From contig JAFDEW010000008.1 of NCBI GenBank assembly GCA_019310125.1, forward strand, positions 1-34,784: a stretch of 34,784 bases of DNA, in the 5' to 3' direction. Under the pieces are notes generated by a model that ran no database searches, was not told the origin of the DNA, and saw only the letters and a program-made list of their open reading frames with translations. Each line of letters starts with the position of its first letter. The stretch's first letter is position 1. Of this stretch, positions 16,717-26,152 are shown one piece after another. Made by a program: the position numbers and the translations under genes. The stretch is from Deltaproteobacteria bacterium (lineage in GTDB: Bacteria; Desulfobacterota; Desulfobacteria; Desulfobacterales; UBA11574).

Positions 16717-18984
16717 ATGATTGATAAAGAGACGAAACGGCTTGCTTCTATTTTTGATGCCATGGGGCGGGGTGTTTATGTCATTGGGGATGATTACGTT
16801 ATAAAATTTATGAACAAGGCCAGTATTAACGCCTTTGGGGAAGGCGTTGGAAAAAAATGCTATCAGGTGATTGCCAATTGTGACAACGTCTGTTCCTGGT
16901 GCCGGGCAAAAGAAGTCTTTAAGGGAGAAACCCTTCGTTGGGAAAACTATTTTCCGCACATCAACAAAACTTTCGAGATTTTCGAATTGCCTTTGCAAAC
17001 CGATGAAGGAACCATATCGCATTTTTGTATATATCAAGACATTACAGAAATAAAAGAGCGCGAGAAAATGCTTCGCGCTTCCATAGAAGACTACAAAAAA
17101 TTGTTTGAACATGTGCGTGTGGGTGTGCACATGAGCAGCAAAGAAGGAAAATTTATTGATGCCAATCAGGCGCTTATGGAGATGTTGGGATACACGAGCA
17201 AAGAGGAGTTTTTTAAGGTAGATATAACCAGAGACCTTTATCTGGAACCTGAAGATCGCCGAAAATACATGGATCTGATTGAACGAGACGGTCACGTCAT
17301 TGACTATGAAGTTGATTTGAAGCGCAAGGATGGAAAAGTGATCTCGGTATTGCGAACCGCTCACGCACGATATGATCAAGAGGGGAATGTTATCGGGTTT
17401 GAAGGGATCTGTGTGGATCAAACCCAGAGAAAGGAGATGGAACGAAAGCTTAAAAAAGCGCATGACTTTCAAACAAACCTCATCCAGACCTCGATAGACG
17501 CAATCATTGCCAATGACCGTAAAGGCAACATTATCATTTTTAATCAAAGCGCTGAAAACATTTTCGGCTACACCCAGGAGGAAATTTCCAAAGTTCACGT
17601 CACCCAATTTTACAAAGACGGCGAGGCTAAAAAGATTAAGCAAATGATTTACGGGCCTGATCACGGCGGTCCCGGCCGTTTGGTTAACTTTAAAGTCGAA
17701 ATTGTCGATAAGGATGGGCAGATAGTCCCCATCCTGCTCTCTGCGACATTACTGTATGAAGAGGATCAGGAAGTTGCCACGGTGGGGTATTTTAAAGATA
17801 TGCGCGAGGTCAAGCGGCTGAAACAGGAGATCCATACGCTTTTTGAGTTTGAACACAACCTCATTCAGAGTTCCATAGATGCCATCATCGCCTCGGACAG
17901 GGATGGATGCATTATCGTTTTTAATCAGCAAGCCGAGAAACTGCTGGGGTATTCCGCATATGAAATGATCATGAAAATGTCTTTTAACGAGCTTTTCCCG
18001 CCGGCGATGTTGGAAGAGCTCAGGAACGAACTGGCTTCCGATGAATACGGAGGGGAAAACCGGCTCCTTCTTTTTGAGACATATATGATCAATAAAACCG
18101 GCGATAAGATCCCAGTCCAGCTTTCCGCAACGGTGATGTTTGATCAAGGCGAAGAGATCGGCATGGTTGGGTTTTTCAGGGATTTAAGAGAAATCAGGAG
18201 AATGGAACAGCAGTTTACCAATCAGGCCCGACTGCTTCACGAGCACAAAATGATTTCCCTGGGCAGGCTGTCCGCCAGCATTGTCCATGAGCTCAACAAC
18301 CCTCTTTCAGGCATATTAAACTATATTCGCCTGATGCTCAAGATTATCAAGAGGGGTGATTTGGAAACGAAAAATATAGAAAAGTTTCAACGGTATCTTA
18401 CCCTTGTTGAGAGTGAGACCAGCCGCTGCTCCAAGATCGTTTCCAATTTGCTGGCTTTCTCACGAAAATCCGAATTAGAACTTAAGGCAATGAGTATTAA
18501 CGAGCTTCTGGAAAAATGTATTCTGCTCGCCCAGCACAAACTCATGCTTCAGAATATCCAGATTAAAACCGATCTTGATCCGGGTATTCCAAAGGTTTTG
18601 GGGGACTTTAATCAAACCCAGCAATGCGTTATCAATCTAATTTTTAATGCGATTGACGCCATGCCGGATGGCGGCACCCTGACCCTGGCGGGTTCATTTG
18701 ATCCGGAAACACAGATGGTCGAGATAAAAATAGAAGATACCGGATGCGGTATTGCTGACCAAGACCTTCACCAGATTTTTGATCCTTTCTATTCCACAAA
18801 AACAGAGGGGAAGGGGCTTGGACTCGGACTTTCCATGGTTTACGGCATCATCGACCGTCATAATGGATCTGTCACCGTTGACAGCGAGCTGGACAAAGGG
18901 ACAGTTTTTACTATTCGCCTTCCCTCACTGAAGAGGGTGGATTACCCCAATGGCAATACAGAAGAACTTAGGGCTTCGCCCTAA
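16717..18984 (+). CDS. Multi-PAS sensor histidine kinase (no receiver domain of its own)
   Basis: Several PAS repeats, HisKA LGRLSASIVHELNNPLSGILNYI, HATPase N-box NLIFNAIDAMPDGG and G-boxes EDTGCGI...GKGLGLGLSMVYGI. Confidence 0.92.
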   Translation: MIDKETKRLASIFDAMGRGVYVIGDDYVIKFMNKASINAFGEGVGKKCYQVIANCDNVCSWCRAKEVFKGETLRWENYFPHINKTFEIFELPLQTDEGTISHFCIYQDITEIKEREKMLRASIEDYKKLFEHVRVGVHMSSKEGKFIDANQALMEMLGYTSKEEFFKVDITRDLYLEPEDRRKYMDLIERDGHVIDYEVDLKRKDGKVISVLRTAHARYDQEGNVIGFEGICVDQTQRKEMERKLKKAHDFQTNLIQTSIDAIIANDRKGNIIIFNQSAENIFGYTQEEISKVHVTQFYKDGEAKKIKQMIYGPDHGGPGRLVNFKVEIVDKDGQIVPILLSATLLYEEDQEVATVGYFKDMREVKRLKQEIHTLFEFEHNLIQSSIDAIIASDRDGCIIVFNQQAEKLLGYSAYEMIMKMSFNELFPPAMLEELRNELASDEYGGENRLLLFETYMINKTGDKIPVQLSATVMFDQGEEIGMVGFFRDLREIRRMEQQFTNQARLLHEHKMISLGRLSASIVHELNNPLSGILNYIRLMLKIIKRGDLETKNIEKFQRYLTLVESETSRCSKIVSNLLAFSRKSELELKAMSINELLEKCILLAQHKLMLQNIQIKTDLDPGIPKVLGDFNQTQQCVINLIFNAIDAMPDGGTLTLAGSFDPETQMVEIKIEDTGCGIADQDLHQIFDPFYSTKTEGKGLGLGLSMVYGIIDRHNGSVTVDSELDKGTVFTIRLPSLKRVDYPNGNTEELRASP

Positions 18985-19099
18985 TTGGAGTAATGGAGTA
19001 ATGGAATAATGGGTTTGAAGGAGTTTTTTACAATTATACTGTTTTACTTCCGCCTTTATCCCCAATATTCCAACATTCCAGCATTCCATTCTTCCATTC
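18983..19099. repeat. Imperfect inverted repeat built from GGAGTAATGG/CCATTCC units
   Basis: Left attggagtaatggagtaatggaataatggg; right ccccaatattccaacattccagcattccattcttccattcc. Confidence 0.6.
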
Positions 19100-19291
19100 C
19101 GATGAAATAAACAGGTTGCCATTAATAAACCTGTATTTTCGAGATGTTGTAGAATTGCCGAGTGGTTAACTCAGGGATGAAAGCAGACCCGGTGGTTATC
19201 GCTTTAGCAAAGGAAACATTTAAGTTTTATTTAACGTGATACACTTATCATATTTTTTGAGTTAAATCGCTCCTATATTTAAGGAGGAAGT

Positions 19292-20611
19292 ATGTTTAAA
19301 AAAGTTCTTTTCGCCGCATCTCCCACAAAGGCCAGTGAACGTGCTGCGGACATGGCTTTTGCTCTGGCCAAGCAAAGTAACGCCAGGTTGTATATTTTCC
19401 ATGCCTACGGTGTGGACTCAAACGGGTGGGGGGGGATAAGACATGTTGTGCCTTCCGGGAAGGTAGAAGAAATAAAAGGGGAAATAGCTCATTACTATCA
19501 GGAAAAGATCGAGAAATTCGGGGTTCAAAATTATATCATCGAAGTTGTCGCAGGAATGCCCCATAGCGAAATCCTGCGTTTTGCCAGAAATAAAACCGTT
19601 GACCTGATTGTTATGGGTTCCCATGAAAGAGAAACCGATGCGGATCTGCCGACAAGATGGGGAATGGGCGGCAGCAGCCTCGAAAAAGTGAGTCAAAGGG
19701 CGCGCTGTCCCGTGATGGTCGTTTCCAAGCAAGTTCCTAAGATCTGGACGAAAGATGCCATTGGTGAGCGCCGGGATTTCCGGATATTGGTGGTGGATGA
19801 TGAACTCATCGTTCGCGATTCCATCAAGGAGTGGCTTGTAGATGAAGGTTTTGACGTGGATATGGCCGCGTCAGGTCCGGAGGCTCTGGATAAACTGGCA
19901 ACCCAACCGTTTCACCTGATGCTTACGGATATCAAGATGCCGGGGATGGACGGTGTTGAACTCCTTAAAAAGGCCCATAAACGCTTCCCGGATCTTACCG
20001 TAATAATGATGACCGCCTACGCAACCGTAGAGACCGCCATAGAAGCTTTGAAGATAGGCGCCCTTGACTATCTCCTCAAACCATTTGACCCTGAGATCCT
20101 TGTTGATAAGGTCTTTCAGGTATACCAGGATTTTGAGGCGACCCGATCGGTAAAGGTGACCTTTTCTAACATTGTCCTGGCTACGGATTTCTCTGAGCGG
20201 GGTCATCGTGCCTTCGATTTTGCCTTCAGGATGACCCGCCAATACCAAGCCAAACTCCACATCTTTCACGTGGTGCCCGTTATCCATGATGAGAAAGTTT
20301 TAATATTAGATCAAGCGAATATAGAAAAACGTATTCATGATGCTCAGGAAAAAATGAAAAACAAATATGGCTCGGAATTAGAAGGCGTTGTAGAATATTC
20401 TTTTGAATCGTGGGAAGGAAGGCCATATGTCGAGATCCTCAAACTTGCCCGGTGGAGGAATGCCGATTTGATCATTATGGCCCATCATTCCAAAGAAATT
20501 GATCCGGAAAAAGCGTTGCTCGGTTCAAATGTGGTCCGGGTTGCCCTTTCTGCTGCATGTCCAACCATTAGTATAAACCGGCTTCCGATTTCCCTTCGAG
20601 CACCGGTGTAA
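19292..20611 (+). CDS. UspA-REC-UspA fusion protein
   Basis: N-terminal Usp KKVLFAASPTKASERAADMAFALAKQ...DLIVMGSHER; REC RILVVDDE...LMLTDIKMPGMDG...MTAYATVE...DYLLKPF (19772-20137); C-terminal Usp NIVLATDFSERGHRAFDFAFRMTRQY...DLIIMAHHSKE. Confidence 0.92.
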   Translation: MFKKVLFAASPTKASERAADMAFALAKQSNARLYIFHAYGVDSNGWGGIRHVVPSGKVEEIKGEIAHYYQEKIEKFGVQNYIIEVVAGMPHSEILRFARNKTVDLIVMGSHERETDADLPTRWGMGGSSLEKVSQRARCPVMVVSKQVPKIWTKDAIGERRDFRILVVDDELIVRDSIKEWLVDEGFDVDMAASGPEALDKLATQPFHLMLTDIKMPGMDGVELLKKAHKRFPDLTVIMMTAYATVETAIEALKIGALDYLLKPFDPEILVDKVFQVYQDFEATRSVKVTFSNIVLATDFSERGHRAFDFAFRMTRQYQAKLHIFHVVPVIHDEKVLILDQANIEKRIHDAQEKMKNKYGSELEGVVEYSFESWEGRPYVEILKLARWRNADLIIMAHHSKEIDPEKALLGSNVVRVALSAACPTISINRLPISLRAPV

Positions 20612-20655
20612 CGTTTTTTCTAAAGAGGGGATATACGAGTTCATCAAGATTCAGG

Positions 20656-21525
20656 TCATGACAGTAATTTGTCCCGGAACGATTTGGTAATGGAAAGATT
20701 TAAGTCCAATCGCACATCCTGTTCCGAGAGGCCGATGGCCAGCCCCAGAAACTGAGGAAGATAAAGGATGGATATGCTCAGATCCTCTTGGCATATCCCT
20801 GATATTTTTTTCTGGTACGCCTCCAGGTTCATCTGGCACATGGGACATACCGTGATGATGGCATCTGCTCCCCTGGCTGCCTTCAATATAGCGGCCACGA
20901 GTTCCAGAGCCACCTCTGGCTTGGTGGTCATATGAGAGGCTCCGCAGCATCTGCCCCCCATGTTCCACTGATGGATCTTTGACCCCGCGGCTTTAATAAC
21001 CCCTTCCATGGAGCGGGGGTCCTCGGGATCGTCAAAAATAGAGTACGGACGAAGGCACTGGCATCCATAATAGGGAGCGACAGTAAGATTTGTAAACGGC
21101 TTTTTCACGCGGGCAAAGATCTTTTTAGACCCCACGTCATTTGCCACTACGTCAAGGAGATGCCGGACCCCCAGCCGACCGCGCAAGTTAAGTTTTTCCT
21201 CAGCTAATATGATGTTGATTTTATCAAGGAGCTCCGAATCCTTTCGTATCTTTTCTTCAACCTTTTTCAGATTCAGATAGCACGCGCTGCACGGAACAAG
21301 AATTTCCTTGAATCCATCCATGTTCTCGGCCTTTGCGAGAACCAATGCCGGTAACGCTAAAGAAAGAAGGTGGCTTGTGGCCTCGGCAGCACTGGCGCCG
21401 CAACACGTCCAGTCTTCAAGTTCAATGAGTTCTGCTCCAAGTTCCTGCATAAAAGCCTTGGTGGAGGCGTTGTATTCTAAAGCTGTTCCCTCGAGAGAAC
21501 AGCCTGGGTAATATAGGTATTTCAT
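20656..21525 (-). CDS. hdrB: Heterodisulfide reductase subunit B-like protein
   Basis: MKYLYYPGCSLEGTALEYNASTKAF; CCG motifs DWTCCGASAAEATSHLLSLALPALVLA and GGRCCGASHMTTKPEVAL. ORF opens at 21540; the internal Met is the likely start. Confidence 0.9.
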   Translation of the reverse strand: MKYLYYPGCSLEGTALEYNASTKAFMQELGAELIELEDWTCCGASAAEATSHLLSLALPALVLAKAENMDGFKEILVPCSACYLNLKKVEEKIRKDSELLDKINIILAEEKLNLRGRLGVRHLLDVVANDVGSKKIFARVKKPFTNLTVAPYYGCQCLRPYSIFDDPEDPRSMEGVIKAAGSKIHQWNMGGRCCGASHMTTKPEVALELVAAILKAARGADAIITVCPMCQMNLEAYQKKISGICQEDLSISILYLPQFLGLAIGLSEQDVRLDLNLSITKSFRDKLLS

Positions 21526-21560
21526 ATATACTCTCTTCAATCTTAAACTGAATAAAACAG

Positions 21561-21787
21561 AAAGGTTTAAAGTGATCTAAAGTTTGAAGTGACCTAAAGC
21601 CCGCCCTGGTGCTAATCGTTTATATATTGATTTGACTGATGCACCATTACAAACATGACCTTTTGAGTATAGAGTATTGGTGATCGGTCTGGGCCAGGGT
21701 TAAGGAGTCGTTACGCTCCGGCTTTTGTAAAAAATGGCAGTATTCCTTACCTTTAGTCACTTTAGATCACTTTAGTCACTTCACACT
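21561..21787. repeat. Inverted repeat pair (TAAAGTGATCTAAAGT family) in the hdrC-hdrB gap
   Basis: Left aaaggtttaaagtgatctaaagtttgaagtgacctaaagc (21561-21600); right accttta gtcactttagatcactttagtcacttcacact (21748-21787), reverse-complementary. Confidence 0.65.
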
Positions 21788-21845
21788 TATTAATAGAATT
21801 TTTTGTGGCAAAAAGCACATAAATTACAATTAAAGAACTAAATTT

Positions 21846-22394
21846 CTATTTTTCTTCCTTTTTTTCTAACTCTTCCACCTTACGAAAGATCGCTTTTAAC
21901 GCACCGTTCCCTTTTGAAGGGATCTCGAAAGAAACCTTTCCTTTGCCCATGAGTTTTATCCCCAAGGGGGCAAACTGAAGGGCCAGAAAGGGGTTTTTCA
22001 TGGAAATACAATAGAGGGTCATCAATTCCATCTCCCTGACCCGGCCATGACGGTATACGCTCTCCATAAAACTTTTATAAAAACGGATGCTCTTCTTATA
22101 GGGCGCCAGATTCTCCTTTGCAGCGATCTGCTTGAGTGAACTCATCGCCTCGGTAAGCGGAAGACCCCGTGGGCATCGCAGGGTACAGTAATAGCAGACA
22201 GAACATAGGGAGAAGGTCTTGGAATGAAAAATGGTTTCTTTTTCTCCTCTAAGGACATTGTACCATAGCTGACGGGGCGTAAGATCCATGGCAAAGGCAT
22301 TGGGACAAGAACCCGTACACGTGCCGCACTGGATGCAGGTGCTTACCATATCCCGGACAGGTGCCACGAGTTCTAATTTTTCCAAAGGGTTCAT
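21846..22394 (-). CDS. hdrC: Heterodisulfide reductase subunit C-like ferredoxin
   Basis: CIQCGTCTGSCPNAFAMDLTPRQLWYNVLRGEKETIFHSKTFSLCSVCYYCTLRCPRGLPLTEAMSSLK. Confidence 0.9.
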   Translation of the reverse strand: MNPLEKLELVAPVRDMVSTCIQCGTCTGSCPNAFAMDLTPRQLWYNVLRGEKETIFHSKTFSLCSVCYYCTLRCPRGLPLTEAMSSLKQIAAKENLAPYKKSIRFYKSFMESVYRHGRVREMELMTLYCISMKNPFLALQFAPLGIKLMGKGKVSFEIPSKGNGALKAIFRKVEELEKKEEK

Positions 22395-22547
22395 GTGCGC
22401 ACCATTTTTAATTGACGATTGACGATTGAAAATTTTTTATTGAGTATTGTCCATCGACTATTTCAATTTTAACCGTGTAATTTATTAATAAATTAAGAAA
22501 GAAGCAGTAGTTATTTTTATTAAGATTGACCAGTTAGTCGCTAACTA

Positions 22548-22688
22548 GTGCCTGAACGAAAACTGTCTTTTTCGCCAATATCTGCGTCAGACTCAAATTT
22601 TAATCCTCGAAATACTACCTGTATTACTGTGGTTAAAATTCTCGCCTTCCTTGATCTTAACAAAAAATCCTAGTTTTCGTTCGGGCAC
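22548..22688. mobile_element. MITE-like hairpin element, copy B (141 bp)
   Basis: Terminal inverted repeats GTGCCTGAACGAAAACT/AGTTTTCGTTCGGGCAC (one mismatch). Flanked by TAACTA on both sides. Interior is the reverse complement of copy A. Confidence 0.8.
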
Positions 22689-22729
22689 TAACTAATTGAT
22701 CAAATATTCAATCGTCAATCCAAAGCCGT

Positions 22730-25700
22730 TTATTCAAACGCAAAATCAATGACATCGAGCATTTGCCGGTCTGAATACCCAACAAGTACTGCCGCGCTGT
22801 TGGGACACACCGTGGCGCATGATCCACACCCCTGGCACATGAAGGTACGGGCGCCATAGGGGCAGGCGTCGATGCACTGCTCACATAAACTGCAAAGGCT
22901 GTGATGGACCTCCGCCACGACTTTCCCGGAAGGCATCTGCTTGTGGCAAAGAATTCTTAAGGCACGCTGGGACGCAGCCCTGGCAGTGGCTATGGATTCC
23001 GCAATGTTGCGGGGAGAATGAGCCAGGCCACAGGCAAAAACACCTTCCTTGATCGAATCCACAGGTCTCCATTTCGACTCTGCCTCCTGGAAGAAACCGT
23101 CCTGATCAACGGTCACGCCAAAGGCTTCTGCCAGGTCCTTGGGAAGTGTGGGAACAATGCCGGTGGCAAGGACAACAAGATCAGCATCTATCCGGATCTT
23201 TTGCCCGATAATCGGTTCAAGAGCGGTTATCTGAACAGATCCGTCGGTGACCGTCACCCGGGGTTTTTCAGCCACATCATACGGGATAAAGATTACACCC
23301 GTCTTGCGGGCTTGAGTGTAATAGGACTCGACAAATCCATAGGCCATAATATCCCGATAAAAAATGTAGATGTCAATATCAGGATTTTGCCCCTTGAGAC
23401 ATAGAGCATCTTTTAAAGATGTATTACAGCATATTCGGCTGCAGTAATTCCTCGGCTCCTCTCTGGAATCCACACACTGAATCATGACCACGGATTTGAG
23501 TTGGCTCGGATCGAGAGTATTGTTATTTATTTTTTGCTCCAGCTCTTTTTGGGTGATGATTGCTTCGCTGTTGCCGTAGTTATATGAGGTGGTTGTCGCT
23601 TCCATTCCTCCGGTGGCAAGAATGGTTACCCCATGTTCCAAGGTTTCCGTTCCTTTTGCGTTGTCCTCAATCGTGGTATAGAAACACCCCACCTGACCAT
23701 AGGAAGCGAGTACCCGGCTTCGGGTGTGAACCCGGATCAAGGGATGTTTTTCCAGAGTATGCCGAGTTTTCTCCAAAATAATCTCTGTTATGTTTCCTTC
23801 CAGGTCTCGCTCCAACCAGTTAAGATTACCCCCCAAGGTCTCCTTTTTTTCCACCAGATCTACTTGAAAGCCGTGATCTGCGATGGCAAGGGCGGCGGTC
23901 ATTCCGGCGATTCCCCCGCCTACCACCAGAGCCTGCTGAAAAATCTTCACCCTGGGTGCAGGCGCAGGGTCAGCCCATTTAAGTCTGGCAAGGCCCATTC
24001 CCAAGATAGACGAAAGCTCATTGATGATCGCTGTTATTTCATCTGCTGACGGGGTGTCATCTTTGAGTTTTGACAGTTGATCCATGAGCCTTAGATTGAC
24101 CACATGAATGAGGCCGGGCACCAACCCCACACGTTGTCCCAGTTCCATGGTTTTTCGAGAATACACATAGGGAATGCAGGCCCCGATCAGAACCCGGTTG
24201 GGTTTGTATTTTTCCACCAATTCAACAAGGTTCTCCCAGCCCGCAGCGGTACAGGTCTGTTCAAGAAACAAAACCTGGTCCACAGACGGGTTGGTCTCAA
24301 GGCGCCGGACAAGTTGCTGCGAATCGAAAAGCTTGGAAAGGGTGTCGCCGCAGGTACAGACAATTACCATGACTCTGGGCGGTTCCTGGGAAATGTCGAG
24401 AAAAGGCTCATTGGATTTAGGTTCTAGAGCAAGGCTGCCACCGGTGTTATGAATCACAAGAGATGCAGCCAAAGCAGCAGCAGAAGCCTGGATTACAGAA
24501 TCATTGATGTCCTTGAGACCTGAAAAAGAACCTCCCAACAGGACTCCTTCCTTACTTGTCAGGGCCTCTGAAAAAGGTTCGGCCTGACAGAATCCCCACT
24601 GATTGAGAGAAATTCCAACCATTTCGGCCAATTCAGCCGTACCCGGTGCCGGCCTTTGGCCCACGGAGAGGACCACCATATCAAAGCGCTCTTCCTTGCG
24701 GATGCCGGTATAATCAACATGACCGACAATAAGATCGCCGCTGGATTCATCCTGGATTAAGGAATGAACACGCCCCCTTTCAAATCGAACCCCGTGCTGG
24801 GTTTCCGCCTGGGATCGATAGCGCTGGAACGACTTTCCAAACGTGCGCATATCCATGTAAAAAATGGCCGCTTCCAGGTCCTCTTCAGCTTTTTCCTTGG
24901 CCACCAGGGCTTCCTTAATGGCATGCATGCAGCAGACGAAGGAGCAAAAATCGGCGTCGATCTGAATGTCTCTGGATCCCACACACTGAAACCAGGCCAC
25001 CTTGCGAAGGGGTTTGCCGTCGGAAGGTCGCGCCAGGTGACCCTGTTGCATGGCGGCACTGCTTAAAATTCTTTCAAAATCAAGACTCGTTACCACATTC
25101 GGATAAACCCCATACCCGAAAGTGTTCTCGCCTTCGGAAGGATCGAAATAGGCCGTACCTCCACAAAGGACCAGAGCTCCGACTTCAATGGGGGGTTCAC
25201 TGGCGGTTTCATGTTCCTGGTATTTCTGAAAAACCATTTGAATAAGATTATCCGGCTCAAATGGTTTTATAAGATAGTCGGATGCCCCTATCTTCATGGC
25301 TTCCACAGCAGTTTCTACCGTGGCATAGGCGGTCATCATAATTACGGTAAGATCGGGAAAATTCTCTTTGGCTTTTTGAAGGAGTTCAACACCGTCCATT
25401 CCCGGCATTTTAATGTCCGTGAGCAGAAGTTGATAGGTTTGTTTTGACAAAAGTTCCAGGGCTTCCGGTCCGGATGCGGCCATATTCACGGAAAACCCTT
25501 CATCTTCAAGCCACTCCTTGATCGAATCGCGAACGATCAATTCGTCGTCCACCACCAGGATACGAAAGTCTCTGTGTATGTGCTCTGAAACCTTGATGGC
25601 GTCCGTGGGACAAACCGCTTCACAGTCCCCACACCGGGTACAGACGTCCATATCTATTACATAGGGATTGGGAATCGCATGGGGAACCGGAAGGTAGATC

Positions 25701-26134
25701 GCCTTTCGAGTGGTCATGCCGGCGTGGAAAGAATCCGGAACTTCCACCGGGCAGACTTTCACACACTCACCGCATCCCACACACAGAACAGGATCAACAA
25801 GTCTCGGCTTCTGACGCAGCGTCACCTGAAAATGGCCCGGTTCGCCTTCCACAGAGGCAAGTTCTGTGGAAAGGCGGATTTCGATGTTTTCGTGGAAAAG
25901 TCCTTTGCGAAGACAATACTGGGAGGAGGTATCTCGATCCACCAGAGGAAGCATTTTGCACATGCCGCAGCGATTGGTGGGAAACTGATAATCGAGTTGG
26001 CTCAGAATTCCTCCAATGTGAGGTAAACGGTCGATGAGGATGACCCCATAGCCGAATTCCGCCAGATCTAGGGCAGCCCGAATACCGCTGATTCCCGATC
26101 CCACCACCAGTGCTTTGCCGATTTTTTTATTCAT
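22730..26134 (-). CDS. Tandem HdrA-type flavin/iron-sulfur protein with an embedded REC receiver domain
   Basis: GKALVVGSGISGIRAALDLAEFGYGVILID; ferredoxin clusters CVGCGECVKVCP, CTRCGDCEAVCP; REC at residues 188-309 (25208-25573); second FAD module QQALVVGGGIAGMTAALAIADHGF; C-terminal CSLCEQCIDACPYGARTFMCQGCGSCATVCPNSA. Confidence 0.92.
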   Translation of the reverse strand: MNKKIGKALVVGSGISGIRAALDLAEFGYGVILIDRLPHIGGILSQLDYQFPTNRCGMCKMLPLVDRDTSSQYCLRKGLFHENIEIRLSTELASVEGEPGHFQVTLRQKPRLVDPVLCVGCGECVKVCPVEVPDSFHAGMTTRKAIYLPVPHAIPNPYVIDMDVCTRCGDCEAVCPTDAIKVSEHIHRDFRILVVDDELIVRDSIKEWLEDEGFSVNMAASGPEALELLSKQTYQLLLTDIKMPGMDGVELLQKAKENFPDLTVIMMTAYATVETAVEAMKIGASDYLIKPFEPDNLIQMVFQKYQEHETASEPPIEVGALVLCGGTAYFDPSEGENTFGYGVYPNVVTSLDFERILSSAAMQQGHLARPSDGKPLRKVAWFQCVGSRDIQIDADFCSFVCCMHAIKEALVAKEKAEEDLEAAIFYMDMRTFGKSFQRYRSQAETQHGVRFERGRVHSLIQDESSGDLIVGHVDYTGIRKEERFDMVVLSVGQRPAPGTAELAEMVGISLNQWGFCQAEPFSEALTSKEGVLLGGSFSGLKDINDSVIQASAAALAASLVIHNTGGSLALEPKSNEPFLDISQEPPRVMVIVCTCGDTLSKLFDSQQLVRRLETNPSVDQVLFLEQTCTAAGWENLVELVEKYKPNRVLIGACIPYVYSRKTMELGQRVGLVPGLIHVVNLRLMDQLSKLKDDTPSADEITAIINELSSILGMGLARLKWADPAPAPRVKIFQQALVVGGGIAGMTAALAIADHGFQVDLVEKKETLGGNLNWLERDLEGNITEIILEKTRHTLEKHPLIRVHTRSRVLASYGQVGCFYTTIEDNAKGTETLEHGVTILATGGMEATTTSYNYGNSEAIITQKELEQKINNNTLDPSQLKSVVMIQCVDSREEPRNYCSRICCNTSLKDALCLKGQNPDIDIYIFYRDIMAYGFVESYYTQARKTGVIFIPYDVAEKPRVTVTDGSVQITALEPIIGQKIRIDADLVVLATGIVPTLPKDLAEAFGVTVDQDGFFQEAESKWRPVDSIKEGVFACGLAHSPRNIAESIATARAASQRALRILCHKQMPSGKVVAEVHHSLCSLCEQCIDACPYGARTFMCQGCGSCATVCPNSAAVLVGYSDRQMLDVIDFAFE

Positions 26135-26152
26135 AAAAAAACTATCCTTAAC

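Noticed and set aside
16672-17664. 330-aa minus-strand ORF
   Set aside because: Antisense to the PAS kinase. Hydrophobic, Phe-rich composition is typical of a complementary-frame artefact.
22730-26134. Possibility that REC in HdrA is an assembly chimera with the Usp-REC-Usp gene
   Set aside because: The two REC sequences differ at many positions, the HdrA frame is intact on both sides, and domain boundaries are clean. Still worth a read-level check.
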